Positions 8,872-18,438 of a DNA stretch of 64,000 nt are shown here, piece by piece. The position numbers and the translations under genes are program-made. The stretch lies in contig NZ_RAPQ01000008.1 of assembly GCF_003610555.1 (NCBI RefSeq), forward strand, positions 2,286,490 through 2,350,489, given 5' to 3'. The notes under the pieces were generated by a model. The model worked only from the letters and a program-made list of their open reading frames with translations, made no database searches and was not told the origin of the DNA. The DNA is from Marinifilum flexuosum (GTDB lineage: Bacteria > Bacteroidota > Bacteroidia > Bacteroidales > Marinifilaceae). The first letter of the stretch is position 1; every line of letters starts with the position of its first letter.

Positions 8872-10299
8872 TCATTTATTGTAATTTATAATGCCATTAA
8901 TCATTCCTTTAAATATAAAAACATGGAAAGGATAACTCAAATACCAATACAGTCTTCCAGCCAGGCCTTTGGGTCTAAAAATGGCTTTTTGCTGCAGGAG
9001 GTTTTGATTCATTGAGAACTCGAGCCATGCTTCTCCCGGTAATTTCATTTCAGCATAGAGCAGTAACCTTTTATTTTCCTTATCGGCCAATAATACTCTC
9101 CAAAAATCCAGCGAATCACCAATCTCTATCTCCGAAGGATGTCTTCGTCCACGGTTTAGGCCAACACCCCCAAATAGTTTATCCAAAAAGCCACGAAATT
9201 GCCATAGCCAATTTGCATAATACCAGCCACGATCTCCACCTAAAGCCCAAACATTTTCCAAAACCAATGGCTTGTTGTCCACAGGAAGAATTTTAGTATC
9301 GAAATAACAGCCAAAACTAGGAGGTTCTACATACTTAAAATTCTTGTTGGATAACCTTCCGCTACTTAAGGCATCTTTCCAGGATGAGATTACCATTTGC
9401 TGTTTTATTTTACCCATGGCTTTTTCAATCGCTTCTTTGTATGAGAGTGGATTGATGTCAAGCTTTTGGGCAAAATCATTAGGTCGGCAAACGACTTCAA
9501 CTTTCATACTATTAACCAGGTTTACCGCTAGGTTATAGGATGTTGAAGTAATGAAAAATAGCCAGTAGGAAGAAAGGCGAGGTGTCATTATGGGTAAAGT
9601 GATTAGCTTCCTGTTGAGTTTACGAACCTGAGCATATTGCAGCAGCATTTCTTTATAACTTAGCACCTCGGTTCCGCCAATATCAAAGGTCTGGTTCAGG
9701 CAGTGTTTATTGTATATTACCTTGTGCAAATACTCAATTACATTACGAATGGCTATGGGTTGACATTTCGTTAATAGCCACTGCGGAGTTATCATGATGG
9801 GAAGTTTTTCTACCAGGTCGCGAATAATTTCAAATGATGCACTGCCAGATCCAACAATTATTCCGGCTCTTAAAATGGTCACATAACTGCGACTCTCTTT
9901 TAGGATTTCTTCAACTTCTTTTCTCGATTGTAAATGTTTGGATAGTTTCTCTTCATTGGCAATACCACTTAGGTAAATAATCTGTCGATTTTCCGTTTTC
10001 TTAAGGTAGTTTACAAAGTTTTGTGCACATTTTTTTTCGAGAACATCAAATCCTTCAGTACCATGAAGCATTGAATGAATCAGGTAGTAGCTTACTTGAA
10101 TATCTTTTGGGATTTTCTCTAATGATTTTGGATGTAGAAGATCTACTTCCAAAATTCTAATGTTTGGGTGTAAGTATTCTTTATGCGTAAAACGTTGCTT
10201 GTTTCGAACACAGCAATATACAATATGACCTTGTTCCAAAAGAACAGGAAGTAATCGTTTACCTATATAACCATTGGCGCCGGTCAATAAAATCTTCAT
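8872..10299 (-). CDS. SDR-family NAD(P)-binding oxidoreductase with DUF2867 C-terminal domain
   Basis: 475 residues. The N-terminal Rossmann domain starts MKILLTGANGYIGKRLLPVL (GxxGxxG at 7-13), continues with YYLIHSML and ILRAGIIVGSGSASFEIIRDLV, and is an atypical or extended SDR of the NmrA/YbjT type. The C-terminal third (about 320-475; VWALGGDRGWYYANWLWQFRGFLDKLFGGVGLNRGRRHP, then PKGLAGRLYWYLSYPFHVFIFKGM) matches DUF2867. Homologues of this two-domain form are often called YbjT-like, with unclear substrates. It follows the PD40 lipoprotein gene by 10 bases, so the two form an operon. Confidence 0.85.
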   Translation of the reverse strand: MKILLTGANGYIGKRLLPVLLEQGHIVYCCVRNKQRFTHKEYLHPNIRILEVDLLHPKSLEKIPKDIQVSYYLIHSMLHGTEGFDVLEKKCAQNFVNYLKKTENRQIIYLSGIANEEKLSKHLQSRKEVEEILKESRSYVTILRAGIIVGSGSASFEIIRDLVEKLPIMITPQWLLTKCQPIAIRNVIEYLHKVIYNKHCLNQTFDIGGTEVLSYKEMLLQYAQVRKLNRKLITLPIMTPRLSSYWLFFITSTSYNLAVNLVNSMKVEVVCRPNDFAQKLDINPLSYKEAIEKAMGKIKQQMVISSWKDALSSGRLSNKNFKYVEPPSFGCYFDTKILPVDNKPLVLENVWALGGDRGWYYANWLWQFRGFLDKLFGGVGLNRGRRHPSEIEIGDSLDFWRVLLADKENKRLLLYAEMKLPGEAWLEFSMNQNLLQQKAIFRPKGLAGRLYWYLSYPFHVFIFKGMINGIINYNK

Positions 10300-10309
10300 A
10301 TGCCTACTG

Positions 10310-11323
10310 TTAGTTCTGTTTTGCTAATGCTTCTTTCTTAAGATCCTCTATAAAATCGGTTTTTATCCAATACAAATCAAGATTACCATTTTGAGGAGAA
10401 ATAGCATTTTGCTTCATCACCTTAAGATTTGGTTTTTCCTGACGTATTTGCTTGTTATTAGAAAAGATAAAATATTTTCCATCAGGAGACAAGGAAGGTG
10501 ACAATGCAAATGTGTTTTGGAAATTTACTTTATTCCCCATATTCATTAGTGAAGTCCAATTGTCATTTCCTAAATTAAAGCTGATATAGTAATCTGCTCG
10601 ACCAATGCTATTCCCTTCAATCAAAGTACAAACAATAAGATAACTTTCATCAGGAGCAATCATCGAATTGTATTGCATATTGGTAGGATTTACTTCTTTG
10701 GGCAATCGCTCTGGTTTTTGGTATTTCCCATCAATTAATTTCGATCGATATATGACTTGTACATTTTTACTTTCTTCGTGAGTATAGTAAATGGTACCAT
10801 CATTGGTTAATGTAGGGTAATATTGCCCTGAGTCAGTATTTATTGGTCCTTCTAATTCATATGGTTCCGACCACCCCTCAACTGTTTGATCCATTACCCA
10901 AATGTTTTGATAGAACCATCCATCTTTTGCTTCCTTTCCTTTGGGTGGTCTTGTTGACATGAAGAACAATTTCTTTCCATCACGAGTAATAAATGGTTCA
11001 AGATCTTTGTAATCCGGATTCCCCGAAAAGGAAGCAAATTCAGGCTCGGTCCAAACATCATTTACCATTTTTGAAGTGGCAATATAATAGTCGGCGCCGT
11101 TTCTGATGGTATAATATATTTCTTTTCCGTCGGGACTCATGGTAAAATCTCTCTCATGCAGATGGCTGGATACAAAGTTGGGTGCAAATAACCTGGCGGT
11201 GCTGTCAGGTTTTATTTCTCCCAAATATTTTCCTTTACGGATATTTTTAAGATCTGATTGTTTTTGTTGAGTGCATGAGCAAACAATTACAAGAAGTACT
11301 ACTGTGTAAATTAATTTTTTCAT
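10310..11323 (-). CDS. PD40/TolB-like beta-propeller lipoprotein
   Basis: A 337-residue lipoprotein with lipobox VIVCSC (about Cys17). PD40 (WD40-like) repeats are visible as DFTMSPDGKEIYYTIRNG, PFITRDGKKLFFMSTRPP, YPTLTNDGTIYYTHEE, MIAPDESYLIVCTL and SPSLSPDGKYFIFSNN. It should be an envelope-anchored propeller, probably for binding rather than catalysis. It is transcribed first in a two-gene operon with the DUF2867 oxidoreductase. No closer function can be given. Confidence 0.85.
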   Translation of the reverse strand: MKKLIYTVVLLVIVCSCTQQKQSDLKNIRKGKYLGEIKPDSTARLFAPNFVSSHLHERDFTMSPDGKEIYYTIRNGADYYIATSKMVNDVWTEPEFASFSGNPDYKDLEPFITRDGKKLFFMSTRPPKGKEAKDGWFYQNIWVMDQTVEGWSEPYELEGPINTDSGQYYPTLTNDGTIYYTHEESKNVQVIYRSKLIDGKYQKPERLPKEVNPTNMQYNSMIAPDESYLIVCTLIEGNSIGRADYYISFNLGNDNWTSLMNMGNKVNFQNTFALSPSLSPDGKYFIFSNNKQIRQEKPNLKVMKQNAISPQNGNLDLYWIKTDFIEDLKKEALAKQN

Positions 11324-11587
11324 TGAGTTTTAGGTTAAAGTTGGTAGATATCTAAAATACTAAAATATTATTCATTTGTATCTTAAAAAAGATGCTCTGA
11401 TAATGTTGAAGTCATTAATTGGTTTTAGAGATCCATTATTTTAGATTAAATCTGAAAAAAATGATACAGCTTTTGTGTGAATTGTAGGATATGAATGCTC
11501 GTTTTGTTTATATTTGGAGCATATTTCCAAAAGCCAATTTACTATTTACATCTTCTGATTAATCTTGGAAGATAAACTTTACTTATT

Positions 11588-13771
11588 ATGAGATTATTAG
11601 CCTTCTGTTTGGCAATGATTGGTCTTTTTGCGTGCAGTAATGAGCAGGCAGAGCCTCGGAAATTAACTAGCTATGTAAATACTTTCGTTGGTACCGATGG
11701 ACCTGGTAATACTTACCCTGGAGCAGTAATGCCTTTTGGTATGGTACAGCTGAGTCCCGATAACGGTTTGCCGGGTTGGGACAGAATTGCAGGGTATTTT
11801 TGGCCTGATTCAACCATTGCAGGATTTAGTCATACACATTTATCGGGAACTGGAGCTGGGGATATGTATGATATTCTTTTGATGCCTTTAAATAGTCGTT
11901 TTACTGATAATTTAACACCAGAAGGAGATTACCGTCCATACTCTAAATTTTCTCATGAAAAGGAGGAAGCTTCACCGGGCTATTATAAAGTGGAATTATT
12001 GAGTTCTGGAATTACTGCTGAGCTTACCGCTACAAAACGTGTAGGTTTCCATAGATACAGTTTTCCTGAAGATTCGGATTCTAAAATCATACTAGATTTG
12101 GGATACAAATTGAATTGGGATAATCCGTACGATACTAAAATAATTATTGAAAATGATTCGACCATATCGGGGTACAGAAAATCAAATGGTTGGGCAAGAG
12201 ATCAACATCTGTATTTTACGGCACAATTTTCAAAATCTTTTAAATCTGTAGAATTGTTCGAAGGAGATAATAAGTCAGCAAATATGATGGTTAACTCTCC
12301 TAAAACCAAATTGATTGCAAATTTTGAAACAGAAAAACCAGAAGAAATTTTGGTGAAAGTTGCCTTATCTTCTGCTTCAATTGAAGGAGCAAAAAAGAAT
12401 ATGGAGGCAGAGCTAACTCATTGGGATTTTGATGGTGTAGTAAAGCAAGCCGATCGGGATTGGGAGAACTTATTATCTCAAATTGAGATTGAAGCCAGCG
12501 AAGAGCAAAAGGAATTGTTTTATACCAATTTGTATCATTTATATCTTACTCCTAGTTTGCACTCAGATATTGATGGAATGCACAAAGGTGCAGATGGAAA
12601 ATATCACAAAGCAGAGGGTTTTGATCGCTATGATACCTTTTCATTGTGGGATACATACAGAGCAGCACATCCATTATACACCATTCTATGTCCTGATAAA
12701 GTGGAAGATTTTATCAAATCTTTTCTAATTCATTACGATGAAACAGGTTTGTTGCCAGTGTGGTCAATGGCAGGAAACGAAACCAATATGATGATTGGAT
12801 ATCATGCGGTTCCGGTAATTGTTGATGCCTATTTTAAAGGCATTGAAATGGATGTTGAAAAAGCTTACAAAGCTTGTAAAGAGTCAGCAATGGAGAAAGG
12901 CCGACAGATTGATGAGTATATGCATTTGGGCTATGTTCCTACTGATGAGGAAGGAGAAAATTGGTCTGTTTCAAAGACATTGGAGTATGCTTATGATGAT
13001 TGGTGTATTGCACAGTTTGCAAAAGCTTTAAACAAAGAAGCAGACTACAAATATTTCTTAAAACGAGGAGAAAATTGGAAAAACCTGTATGATCCAAAAT
13101 CAACTTTTTTCCGACCTAAAGATCCTAAAGGGAACTTTGTTTCTCCATTCGTACCTAAGGAGTATACCAATTACTTTTGTGAGAGTAATGCCTGGCAGTA
13201 TTTCTGGTATGTACCACAAGATGTGCCAGAGTTTATAAAAACAGTAGGCGAGGAAAAGTTTTCAGCCAAGCTTGATTCCATGTTTAGCTATTATCCTACA
13301 GCAGATGATAAACTGCCTATTTTCAGCACGGGAATGATTGGTCAATATGCCCATGGAAACGAACCTAGTCATCATGTTGCCTATTTGTACAATTATATCA
13401 ATCAGGCAGAGAAAACACAGGAAATGGTTCGTAGAATTATCAATACCCAATACACTACTCAACCCGATGGATACTGTGGGAATGAGGATTGCGGACAGAT
13501 GTCTGCATGGATGGTATTTTCATCTTTAGGAATATATCCGGTAAATCCGGCAAATGGAGTTTATGATATTACTTCACCTTGGGTTGACAAGGCTGTACTT
13601 CATTTGCCAAATGGAAAAAGTTTTGCCATTTCTACCGAAAATCAAGGAAAAGAAAACCACTACATCGAAAAGGTATTGCTAAATGGTGAAGAGTACAAGG
13701 AATTAACCATTACTCATCAGCAGATCATGCAAGGAGGAGAATTGCATTTTGTACTTAGCTCATCTAAATAA
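11588..13771 (+). CDS. GH92 family alpha-mannosidase lipoprotein
   Basis: A 727-residue lipoprotein (lipobox GLFAC) with the full GH92 architecture. The N-terminal beta-sandwich starts YVNTFVGTDGPGNTYPGAVMPFGM and contains FSHTHLSGTGAGDMYDILLMP. The (alpha/alpha)6 catalytic domain carries WSMAGNETNMMIGYH, GNEPSHHVAYLYN and YCGNEDCGQMSAWMVFSSLG. GH92 enzymes are Ca2+-dependent, inverting exo-alpha-mannosidases, mostly alpha-1,2, that trim N-glycans or mannans. Length is normal for the family. The lipid anchor puts it at the cell surface or in the periplasm. The following gene encodes an exported EEP-fold protein; no SusCD or other mannosidase is next to it. Confidence 0.93.
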   Translation: MRLLAFCLAMIGLFACSNEQAEPRKLTSYVNTFVGTDGPGNTYPGAVMPFGMVQLSPDNGLPGWDRIAGYFWPDSTIAGFSHTHLSGTGAGDMYDILLMPLNSRFTDNLTPEGDYRPYSKFSHEKEEASPGYYKVELLSSGITAELTATKRVGFHRYSFPEDSDSKIILDLGYKLNWDNPYDTKIIIENDSTISGYRKSNGWARDQHLYFTAQFSKSFKSVELFEGDNKSANMMVNSPKTKLIANFETEKPEEILVKVALSSASIEGAKKNMEAELTHWDFDGVVKQADRDWENLLSQIEIEASEEQKELFYTNLYHLYLTPSLHSDIDGMHKGADGKYHKAEGFDRYDTFSLWDTYRAAHPLYTILCPDKVEDFIKSFLIHYDETGLLPVWSMAGNETNMMIGYHAVPVIVDAYFKGIEMDVEKAYKACKESAMEKGRQIDEYMHLGYVPTDEEGENWSVSKTLEYAYDDWCIAQFAKALNKEADYKYFLKRGENWKNLYDPKSTFFRPKDPKGNFVSPFVPKEYTNYFCESNAWQYFWYVPQDVPEFIKTVGEEKFSAKLDSMFSYYPTADDKLPIFSTGMIGQYAHGNEPSHHVAYLYNYINQAEKTQEMVRRIINTQYTTQPDGYCGNEDCGQMSAWMVFSSLGIYPVNPANGVYDITSPWVDKAVLHLPNGKSFAISTENQGKENHYIEKVLLNGEEYKELTITHQQIMQGGELHFVLSSSK

Positions 13772-13778
13772 AATTATA

Positions 13779-13808
13779 TAAGGCCGTGCAATTGTACAGC
13801 CTTTCTTT
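13779..13808 (+). terminator. hairpin with T-rich tail after GH92
   Basis: AAGGC...GCCTT arms with partly complementary inner bases are followed by TCTTTT, directly after the GH92 stop. Imperfect but terminator-like; the next gene starts just after it at 13820. Confidence 0.55.
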
Positions 13809-13819
13809 TAATGTATATC

Positions 13820-14638
13820 ATGAAAAAAATAATCATAAGCACCATACTTTTTGCATTCTGCTATAGTTTGCATGCTCAAAAATTAATGACTTATAACCTC
13901 CGATACGATAATCCAAATGATGGGATTAACAAATGGGAACTTCGAAAAGAAAATATCATTAATCTAATTAATGGATATTCTCCTGATGTGTTTGGCACAC
14001 AGGAAGGCCTGTGTCACCAGCTGGAGTTTTTAGATGAAAATTTACCAGACTATTCTTACCTTGGTATTGGAAGAGACGATGGGAAAAAGAAAGGTGAATA
14101 TTGCGCTATTTTTTATAAACATTCGACTTATAAAATTATAAAAGAATCAACATTTTGGTTGTCAACAAGTCCGAAAAAAATATCGGTTGGCTGGGATGCT
14201 GTACTTGAAAGAATATGCACATATGTTTTATTTGAGGATAAAAAATCAGGAAAGCAATTTTGGGTGTTTAATGCTCACTTCGATCATATTGGAAAAAAAG
14301 CTCAATATAAAAGTGCTAAGTTAATTTTGAAGCAAATTCAAAAATTGAATCAAAATAATTTACCGGTTGTATTAATGGGTGATTTAAACCTAAAACCAGA
14401 GAGTGAAGCCATAAAGTATTTGGCAGAAAATATGATTGATTCTCACCTTACGGCAGAAAAAAAATCAAACCTTGGAACCTTTAACGCCTTCAAGCACAAC
14501 GAAGCTGTGACAGATAGAATCGATTATATCTTTGTGGATAAATCAACCAAGATCCTCAATTACAAAATTATTGATCTTAAAGTAGAGGGTAGGTATCCTT
14601 CGGATCATTTGCCAGTAATGATTGAAATACAAAAATAA
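13820..14638 (+). CDS. exported endonuclease/exonuclease/phosphatase-family protein
   Basis: 272 residues from the ATG at 13820; an ATG three codons upstream is less likely. A signal peptide ends at CYSLHA before QKLMTYNLRYDN. The EEP fold residues are present: N in MTYNLRYDN, E in FGTQEG, H in NAHFDH, D and N in VLMGDLNLKPES, and the SDHLPVM end motif. This family includes sphingomyelinases, inositol phosphatases and nucleases; an exported member in Bacteroidota is usually a phosphodiesterase of unknown substrate. It lies 48 bases after the GH92 gene, possibly as part of phosphorylated-glycan breakdown, which is inference. Confidence 0.88.
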   Translation: MKKIIISTILFAFCYSLHAQKLMTYNLRYDNPNDGINKWELRKENIINLINGYSPDVFGTQEGLCHQLEFLDENLPDYSYLGIGRDDGKKKGEYCAIFYKHSTYKIIKESTFWLSTSPKKISVGWDAVLERICTYVLFEDKKSGKQFWVFNAHFDHIGKKAQYKSAKLILKQIQKLNQNNLPVVLMGDLNLKPESEAIKYLAENMIDSHLTAEKKSNLGTFNAFKHNEAVTDRIDYIFVDKSTKILNYKIIDLKVEGRYPSDHLPVMIEIQK

Positions 14639-14733
14639 ATTTGAAAGTTTCTGATTGTATCCTTTAGTCCAATTCACTCTTTTTCTTATCTTGAATCAAT
14701 AATTAAGAGGGGGAGGATAATAATAAAAAGCCT

Positions 14734-17283
14734 ATGCAATCAGAAACATTTCAAAACGAAGTTGAACTTCGGTACAAATTGTACAATAGTATCTTTCTAA
14801 CGCTTCCGTTAGATGGAATTCATGGAACAGGTATTCTTATTCCCCTTATGAAGGATGAGTGTCGTAAGGGATTAGAAGAAGGAAAATCTCCTGTTGAGAT
14901 TTTAGATCATTTTTTCGAAAAGCAAACCAACTTTAAGAGCGAAACGGAACAACTGGACTTCATGTTTCGGGTGATTAGCTACATTGAGCGCCAGGTAGTA
15001 TTACTGGATGCATTGGAAGATGCAGCTTTCCTGGATTTACATGATGCTCGACGAGTTGGCAAAATAGAGTCTATTAAGAGTCGATTATCAAGTGATGAAA
15101 GAAAAGAGAAGATTGGAGAAGCGCTAAAAGATTTGGCAGTTCGTATTGTTTTAACAGCACATCCAACTCAGTTTTATCCAAGTACAGTATTGGCAATTAT
15201 TAATGATTTAATTGATGCCATTCAGAAAAATGATCTATTACAGATTAAAATGTTGCTCACCCAATTGGGTAAAACACCTTTCTTTAAAAAGGAACGACCA
15301 ACTCCTTATGATGAGGCAAAAAGTTTAAGTTGGTATCTCGAAAATATATTCTATCAATCAGCTTCGGAACTGTATGGCGATCTTATGAAAGAAGTGAGTA
15401 ATCCGGAAGAGCAGGATGGGAATATACTTGCTTTTGGATTTTGGCCTGGGGGTGATCGTGATGGGAACCCATTTGTGAAGGTGGATACAACCATTGCTGT
15501 TGCTGACAGATTGAGAAGCATTCTGCTTGCAAATTATTACAAGGATATTAGAAAACTACGAAGAAGATTAAGTTTTAAAGGAGTTTATGAGAAAGTAGTA
15601 GCCTTGGAAGAGAGAATACTTCAGGCGGTTAATGGAGAAGATACTTCTTCCAGGATTCAGCAGGCAGAGATTCTACAATCTTTAGCAGTGATCGAAAAAC
15701 AATTGATAGAGGAGCACGATGGTTTCTTCGTGGAACTATTGCATGAATTTAGGAATAAGGTTTTGTTATTTGGGACTCATTTTGCAGGAATAGATATCAG
15801 GCAGGATAGTAGAATTATAAAACAAGCATTTGATGTACTTTGCTCCACAGCTCCGGAATTGAAGGATCAAAATTATAGCTTGACATTTGAAGATCTAACA
15901 AAACTAAATACTCCGGTTTCTTTATTTCAGTCTGATGATGAAGTTGTAAAAGATACTTTAAGCCTTTTTGGAACGATTAAGGAAATTCAGAATAGAAATG
16001 GAGAGAAAGCTTGTAATCGAATAATTATCAGCAATTGTAGAGGGGAGGATGATGTAGCAAGAGTTTTTGCTATGGCTAGAATGTGTGCTTGGCAGAATGA
16101 AATTCCTTTGGATATTATTCCACTTTTTGAAACCATTGATGATTTAGAGAAAGCTGCACTTACCATGCGAAAGCTGTATGAGAATGAAGAGTATGCAGAG
16201 CATCTTGAATTCAGAGGCAAGAAGCAGACCATTATGTTGGGATTCTCTGATGGAACAAAAGATGGAGGATATTTTTCGGCCAACTGGAACATTTACAAGG
16301 CCAAGGAGAATATTACCAAACTGTCGCGCGAGATGGGAATTACAGTTGCATTTTTCGATGGTCGTGGAGGACCTCCTGCTCGTGGAGGTGGAAATACCCA
16401 TAAGTTTTATTCATCATTAGGAAATACGATAGAGAATCGAGAGATCCAAGTGACCATACAGGGACAAACCATTAGTTCAAAATTTGGTACGCATGACTCT
16501 GCAAGATTTTACCAGGAAAGATTACTATCGGCTGCACTTGAAAACAGCTTGTTCGATGATCCTGAGAAATTACTTTCTGATACGGATCGTGTGATAATGG
16601 AAAAGCTTTCGGAGTATAGTTTGGCAGAATACCAGAGGTTCAAGTCTTCGGATAAATTTGTGCCGTACCTGGAAAAAATGAGTGCGCTTAATTATTACGG
16701 AAAGGCAAATATTGGAAGTCGACCTGGCAAAAGAAAGCAATCGGAGAAGTTGAATTTCGAAGACCTGAGAGCGATTCCATTTGTTGGAGCCTGGAGCCAG
16801 ATGAAGCAAAATGTACCAGGATTTTTTGGTGTAGGTTCATCTTTAAAGAAACTTGAAGAAGAAGGCTTGTTTGAAGATGCCAGGAAGTTGTACCAATCAT
16901 CGCTATTTTTTAAAACTTTGGTGGCAAATAGTATGCAATCCATATGTAAGTCGTACTTTAATTTAACCGAGTACATGAAGAATGACGAAGAGTTCGGCGA
17001 ATTTTGGTGTTGGATTCATGATGAATATCAATTAAGCATAGAAATGTTACTGAAGGTATCTGATCAGGATGAGTTGATGCAAACCGCTTTATTCTTAAAA
17101 GATTCGATTAATCTTAGAGAAGAAATGGTATTGCCATTGATTACAATTCAACAGTATGCTCTTATAAAAATTCGAGAATTAGAGAAAAAAAATGTAACAA
17201 ACGCTACAAAATACAGTATATTGCAAAAGTTGGTCATCAGATCTCTTTATGGTAACATAAATGCAAGTCGAAATTCTGCTTAA
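14734..17283 (+). CDS. ppc: phosphoenolpyruvate carboxylase
   Basis: An 849-residue cytoplasmic enzyme that carboxylates PEP with bicarbonate to oxaloacetate, an anaplerotic entry to the TCA cycle or succinate fermentation. Signatures seen are VLTAHPTQFYPSTVL (catalytic His), FWPGGDRDGNPFVKVDTT, DIRQDSR, LGFSDGTKDGGYFSANW and FFDGRGGPPARGGGNTHKF (glycine loop with catalytic Arg). The C-terminus NINASRNSA corresponds to the usual (G)I-x-AG(L)RNTG end but lacks the last glycine. The glycine loop PPARGGGN differs from the enterobacterial TVGRGGGP. A purine-rich GGGGGAGG lies upstream of the start, unusual where Shine-Dalgarno use is weak. Confidence 0.93.
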   Translation: MQSETFQNEVELRYKLYNSIFLTLPLDGIHGTGILIPLMKDECRKGLEEGKSPVEILDHFFEKQTNFKSETEQLDFMFRVISYIERQVVLLDALEDAAFLDLHDARRVGKIESIKSRLSSDERKEKIGEALKDLAVRIVLTAHPTQFYPSTVLAIINDLIDAIQKNDLLQIKMLLTQLGKTPFFKKERPTPYDEAKSLSWYLENIFYQSASELYGDLMKEVSNPEEQDGNILAFGFWPGGDRDGNPFVKVDTTIAVADRLRSILLANYYKDIRKLRRRLSFKGVYEKVVALEERILQAVNGEDTSSRIQQAEILQSLAVIEKQLIEEHDGFFVELLHEFRNKVLLFGTHFAGIDIRQDSRIIKQAFDVLCSTAPELKDQNYSLTFEDLTKLNTPVSLFQSDDEVVKDTLSLFGTIKEIQNRNGEKACNRIIISNCRGEDDVARVFAMARMCAWQNEIPLDIIPLFETIDDLEKAALTMRKLYENEEYAEHLEFRGKKQTIMLGFSDGTKDGGYFSANWNIYKAKENITKLSREMGITVAFFDGRGGPPARGGGNTHKFYSSLGNTIENREIQVTIQGQTISSKFGTHDSARFYQERLLSAALENSLFDDPEKLLSDTDRVIMEKLSEYSLAEYQRFKSSDKFVPYLEKMSALNYYGKANIGSRPGKRKQSEKLNFEDLRAIPFVGAWSQMKQNVPGFFGVGSSLKKLEEEGLFEDARKLYQSSLFFKTLVANSMQSICKSYFNLTEYMKNDEEFGEFWCWIHDEYQLSIEMLLKVSDQDELMQTALFLKDSINLREEMVLPLITIQQYALIKIRELEKKNVTNATKYSILQKLVIRSLYGNINASRNSA

Positions 17284-17381
17284 AAAATTGTTTAAGAAAA
17301 AATGAACAGTTGGCAATTTTAAGACATGTTGATCGTTTAATTGTAATCAGAGCTTAAATTAATAATAGAAACCCAATTAAA

Positions 17382-17999
17382 ATGCACAAATCAATTCTTA
17401 CGTACTGTTTACTGTTTTTATTTTCGTTAACATTATCGGCACAGGAAACTGAACCGACTAAAGCGGAAGCGAAGCCATCATTGGATCATGGTACCATAAG
17501 TAGCCAATTCCAATATTTGACAAAAAAATCGAGTAATTGGCAAGGTCATGAAGTGATTAAGGTTGAGATGTTGAATAAATATCAGTCAAATGTTCAAGAT
17601 TCTTTAAACCAGTTAAAATCAATTCTTAAAAAATCTGAAGCGAAAGTCGGTAATCAAGGAGGTGAAATCGATAATCTTAATACAGAAATTCAGAATTTAA
17701 AAAAGCAGTTGGATGAAACCATACGTATGAAGGATAGTATGAAGTTTTTGGGCATGGAGTTGCCTAAATCTACTTACAATACTTTAATGTGGGTACTTAT
17801 TTTAGGTTCTCTGGTAGTTGCTGGTGTTTGCTTTATGATGTTTAAACGTAGCAATGTTGTGACTGTTGAAACCAAGCAAACTTTGGAAGAGGTTAGAGAA
17901 GAATTTGATACTCACAGAAAAAACGCCTTGGTAAGAGAGCAAAAGTTAGCTCGTCGTCTTCAGGATGAGGTAATAAAAAATAAAAATTTAGGATTGTAA
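17382..17999 (+). CDS. exported coiled-coil membrane protein of unknown function (often misnamed tRNA (guanine-N1)-methyltransferase)
   Basis: 205 residues: signal peptide (1-21, LTLSAQ), conserved LDHGTISSQFQYLTKKSSNWQGHEVIKVEMLNKYQSNVQDSLNQL, a coiled coil (about 65-115), one membrane helix (about 132-155, TLMWVLILGSLVVAGVCFMMF) and a charged C-terminal coil (TKQTLEEVREEFDTHRKNALVREQKLARRLQDE). The layout matches a Bacteroidota family that carries the label tRNA (guanine-N1)-methyltransferase in databases. Nothing here resembles a SPOUT methyltransferase, so I treat that label as an error. It is probably an inner-membrane scaffold. A strong terminator follows. Confidence 0.75.
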   Translation: MHKSILTYCLLFLFSLTLSAQETEPTKAEAKPSLDHGTISSQFQYLTKKSSNWQGHEVIKVEMLNKYQSNVQDSLNQLKSILKKSEAKVGNQGGEIDNLNTEIQNLKKQLDETIRMKDSMKFLGMELPKSTYNTLMWVLILGSLVVAGVCFMMFKRSNVVTVETKQTLEEVREEFDTHRKNALVREQKLARRLQDEVIKNKNLGL

Positions 18000-18021
18000 A
18001 TACACTCCTTAAAAAATAGAA

Positions 18022-18064
18022 AAAACGAGGCTGTACACCATTTGGTGCAGCCTCGTTTTTTTTA
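18022..18064 (+). terminator. strong intrinsic terminator
   Basis: A stem AAAACGAGGCTG/CAGCCTCGTTTT, extended by ACACCA/TGGTG on each side of the loop, is followed by a run of T. It ends the 17382-17999 transcript. Confidence 0.9.
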
Positions 18065-18088
18065 AAGTGTTTTGTGATATGCCTGACT

Positions 18089-18301
18089 TTATAAAGCGTT
18101 ATTCACAAGTTTCTTGGCGCAATAAAAACCTCCAATTACAGATAAAGTAATTAGACTTAATGCAAACTTGCAGTAAAAACCGCAGTAAAAGCCTTCTTGA
18201 GCTCCACATTTAAATGCAGAACATCCTACAGCTATTAAAATCAGGTAATCTATAAAAAGAATACAAGCTAACAGAGATGTTGTAAATAACAATTTTTTCA
18301 T
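18089..18301 (-). CDS. small Cys-rich two-helix membrane protein
   Basis: 70 residues starting at the ATG at 18299-18301. Two hydrophobic helices (about 3-25 and 45-63) flank a short Cys-rich loop, CSAFKCGAQEGFYCGFYCKF, with five cysteines in a 20-residue span, plus others in the helices. The cysteine spacing suggests disulfides or metal binding, but I do not recognise the family. It lies alone between a terminator and the FNR-like regulator, divergent from the latter. A translated gene is likely but not certain. Confidence 0.55.
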   Translation of the reverse strand: MKKLLFTTSLLACILFIDYLILIAVGCSAFKCGAQEGFYCGFYCKFALSLITLSVIGGFYCAKKLVNNAL

Positions 18302-18404
18302 TTTTCTAATTATTAGATTTCTGAATCAAAATGAATAGTTCCCAATACAAAGTTACGATAGGCTGTTATGCATATATTCAATAAGGAATGTGATTGTTTT
18401 ATCT

Positions 18405-18426
18405 TATCTTTGTGATATATATCACA
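18405..18426 (+). promoter_or_regulatory. promoter -7 element overlapped by a perfect CRP/FNR-type operator
   Basis: TATCTTTG at 18405-18412 fits the Bacteroidota -7 element. It overlaps a perfect 16-bp palindrome TGTGATATATATCACA at 18411-18426, of the TGTGA-N6-TCACA class. The palindrome ends 12 bases before the start codon of the Crp/Fnr gene. Binding there should block RNA polymerase, so negative autoregulation is inferred. Confidence 0.75.
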
Positions 18427-18438
18427 TTACCATTTAGC

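Noticed and set aside
14700-14733. Strong Shine-Dalgarno GGGGGAGG upstream of ppc as evidence for foreign origin
   Set aside because: It lies about 18 bases or more before ATG, too far for a normal ribosome site, and the gene itself looks native.
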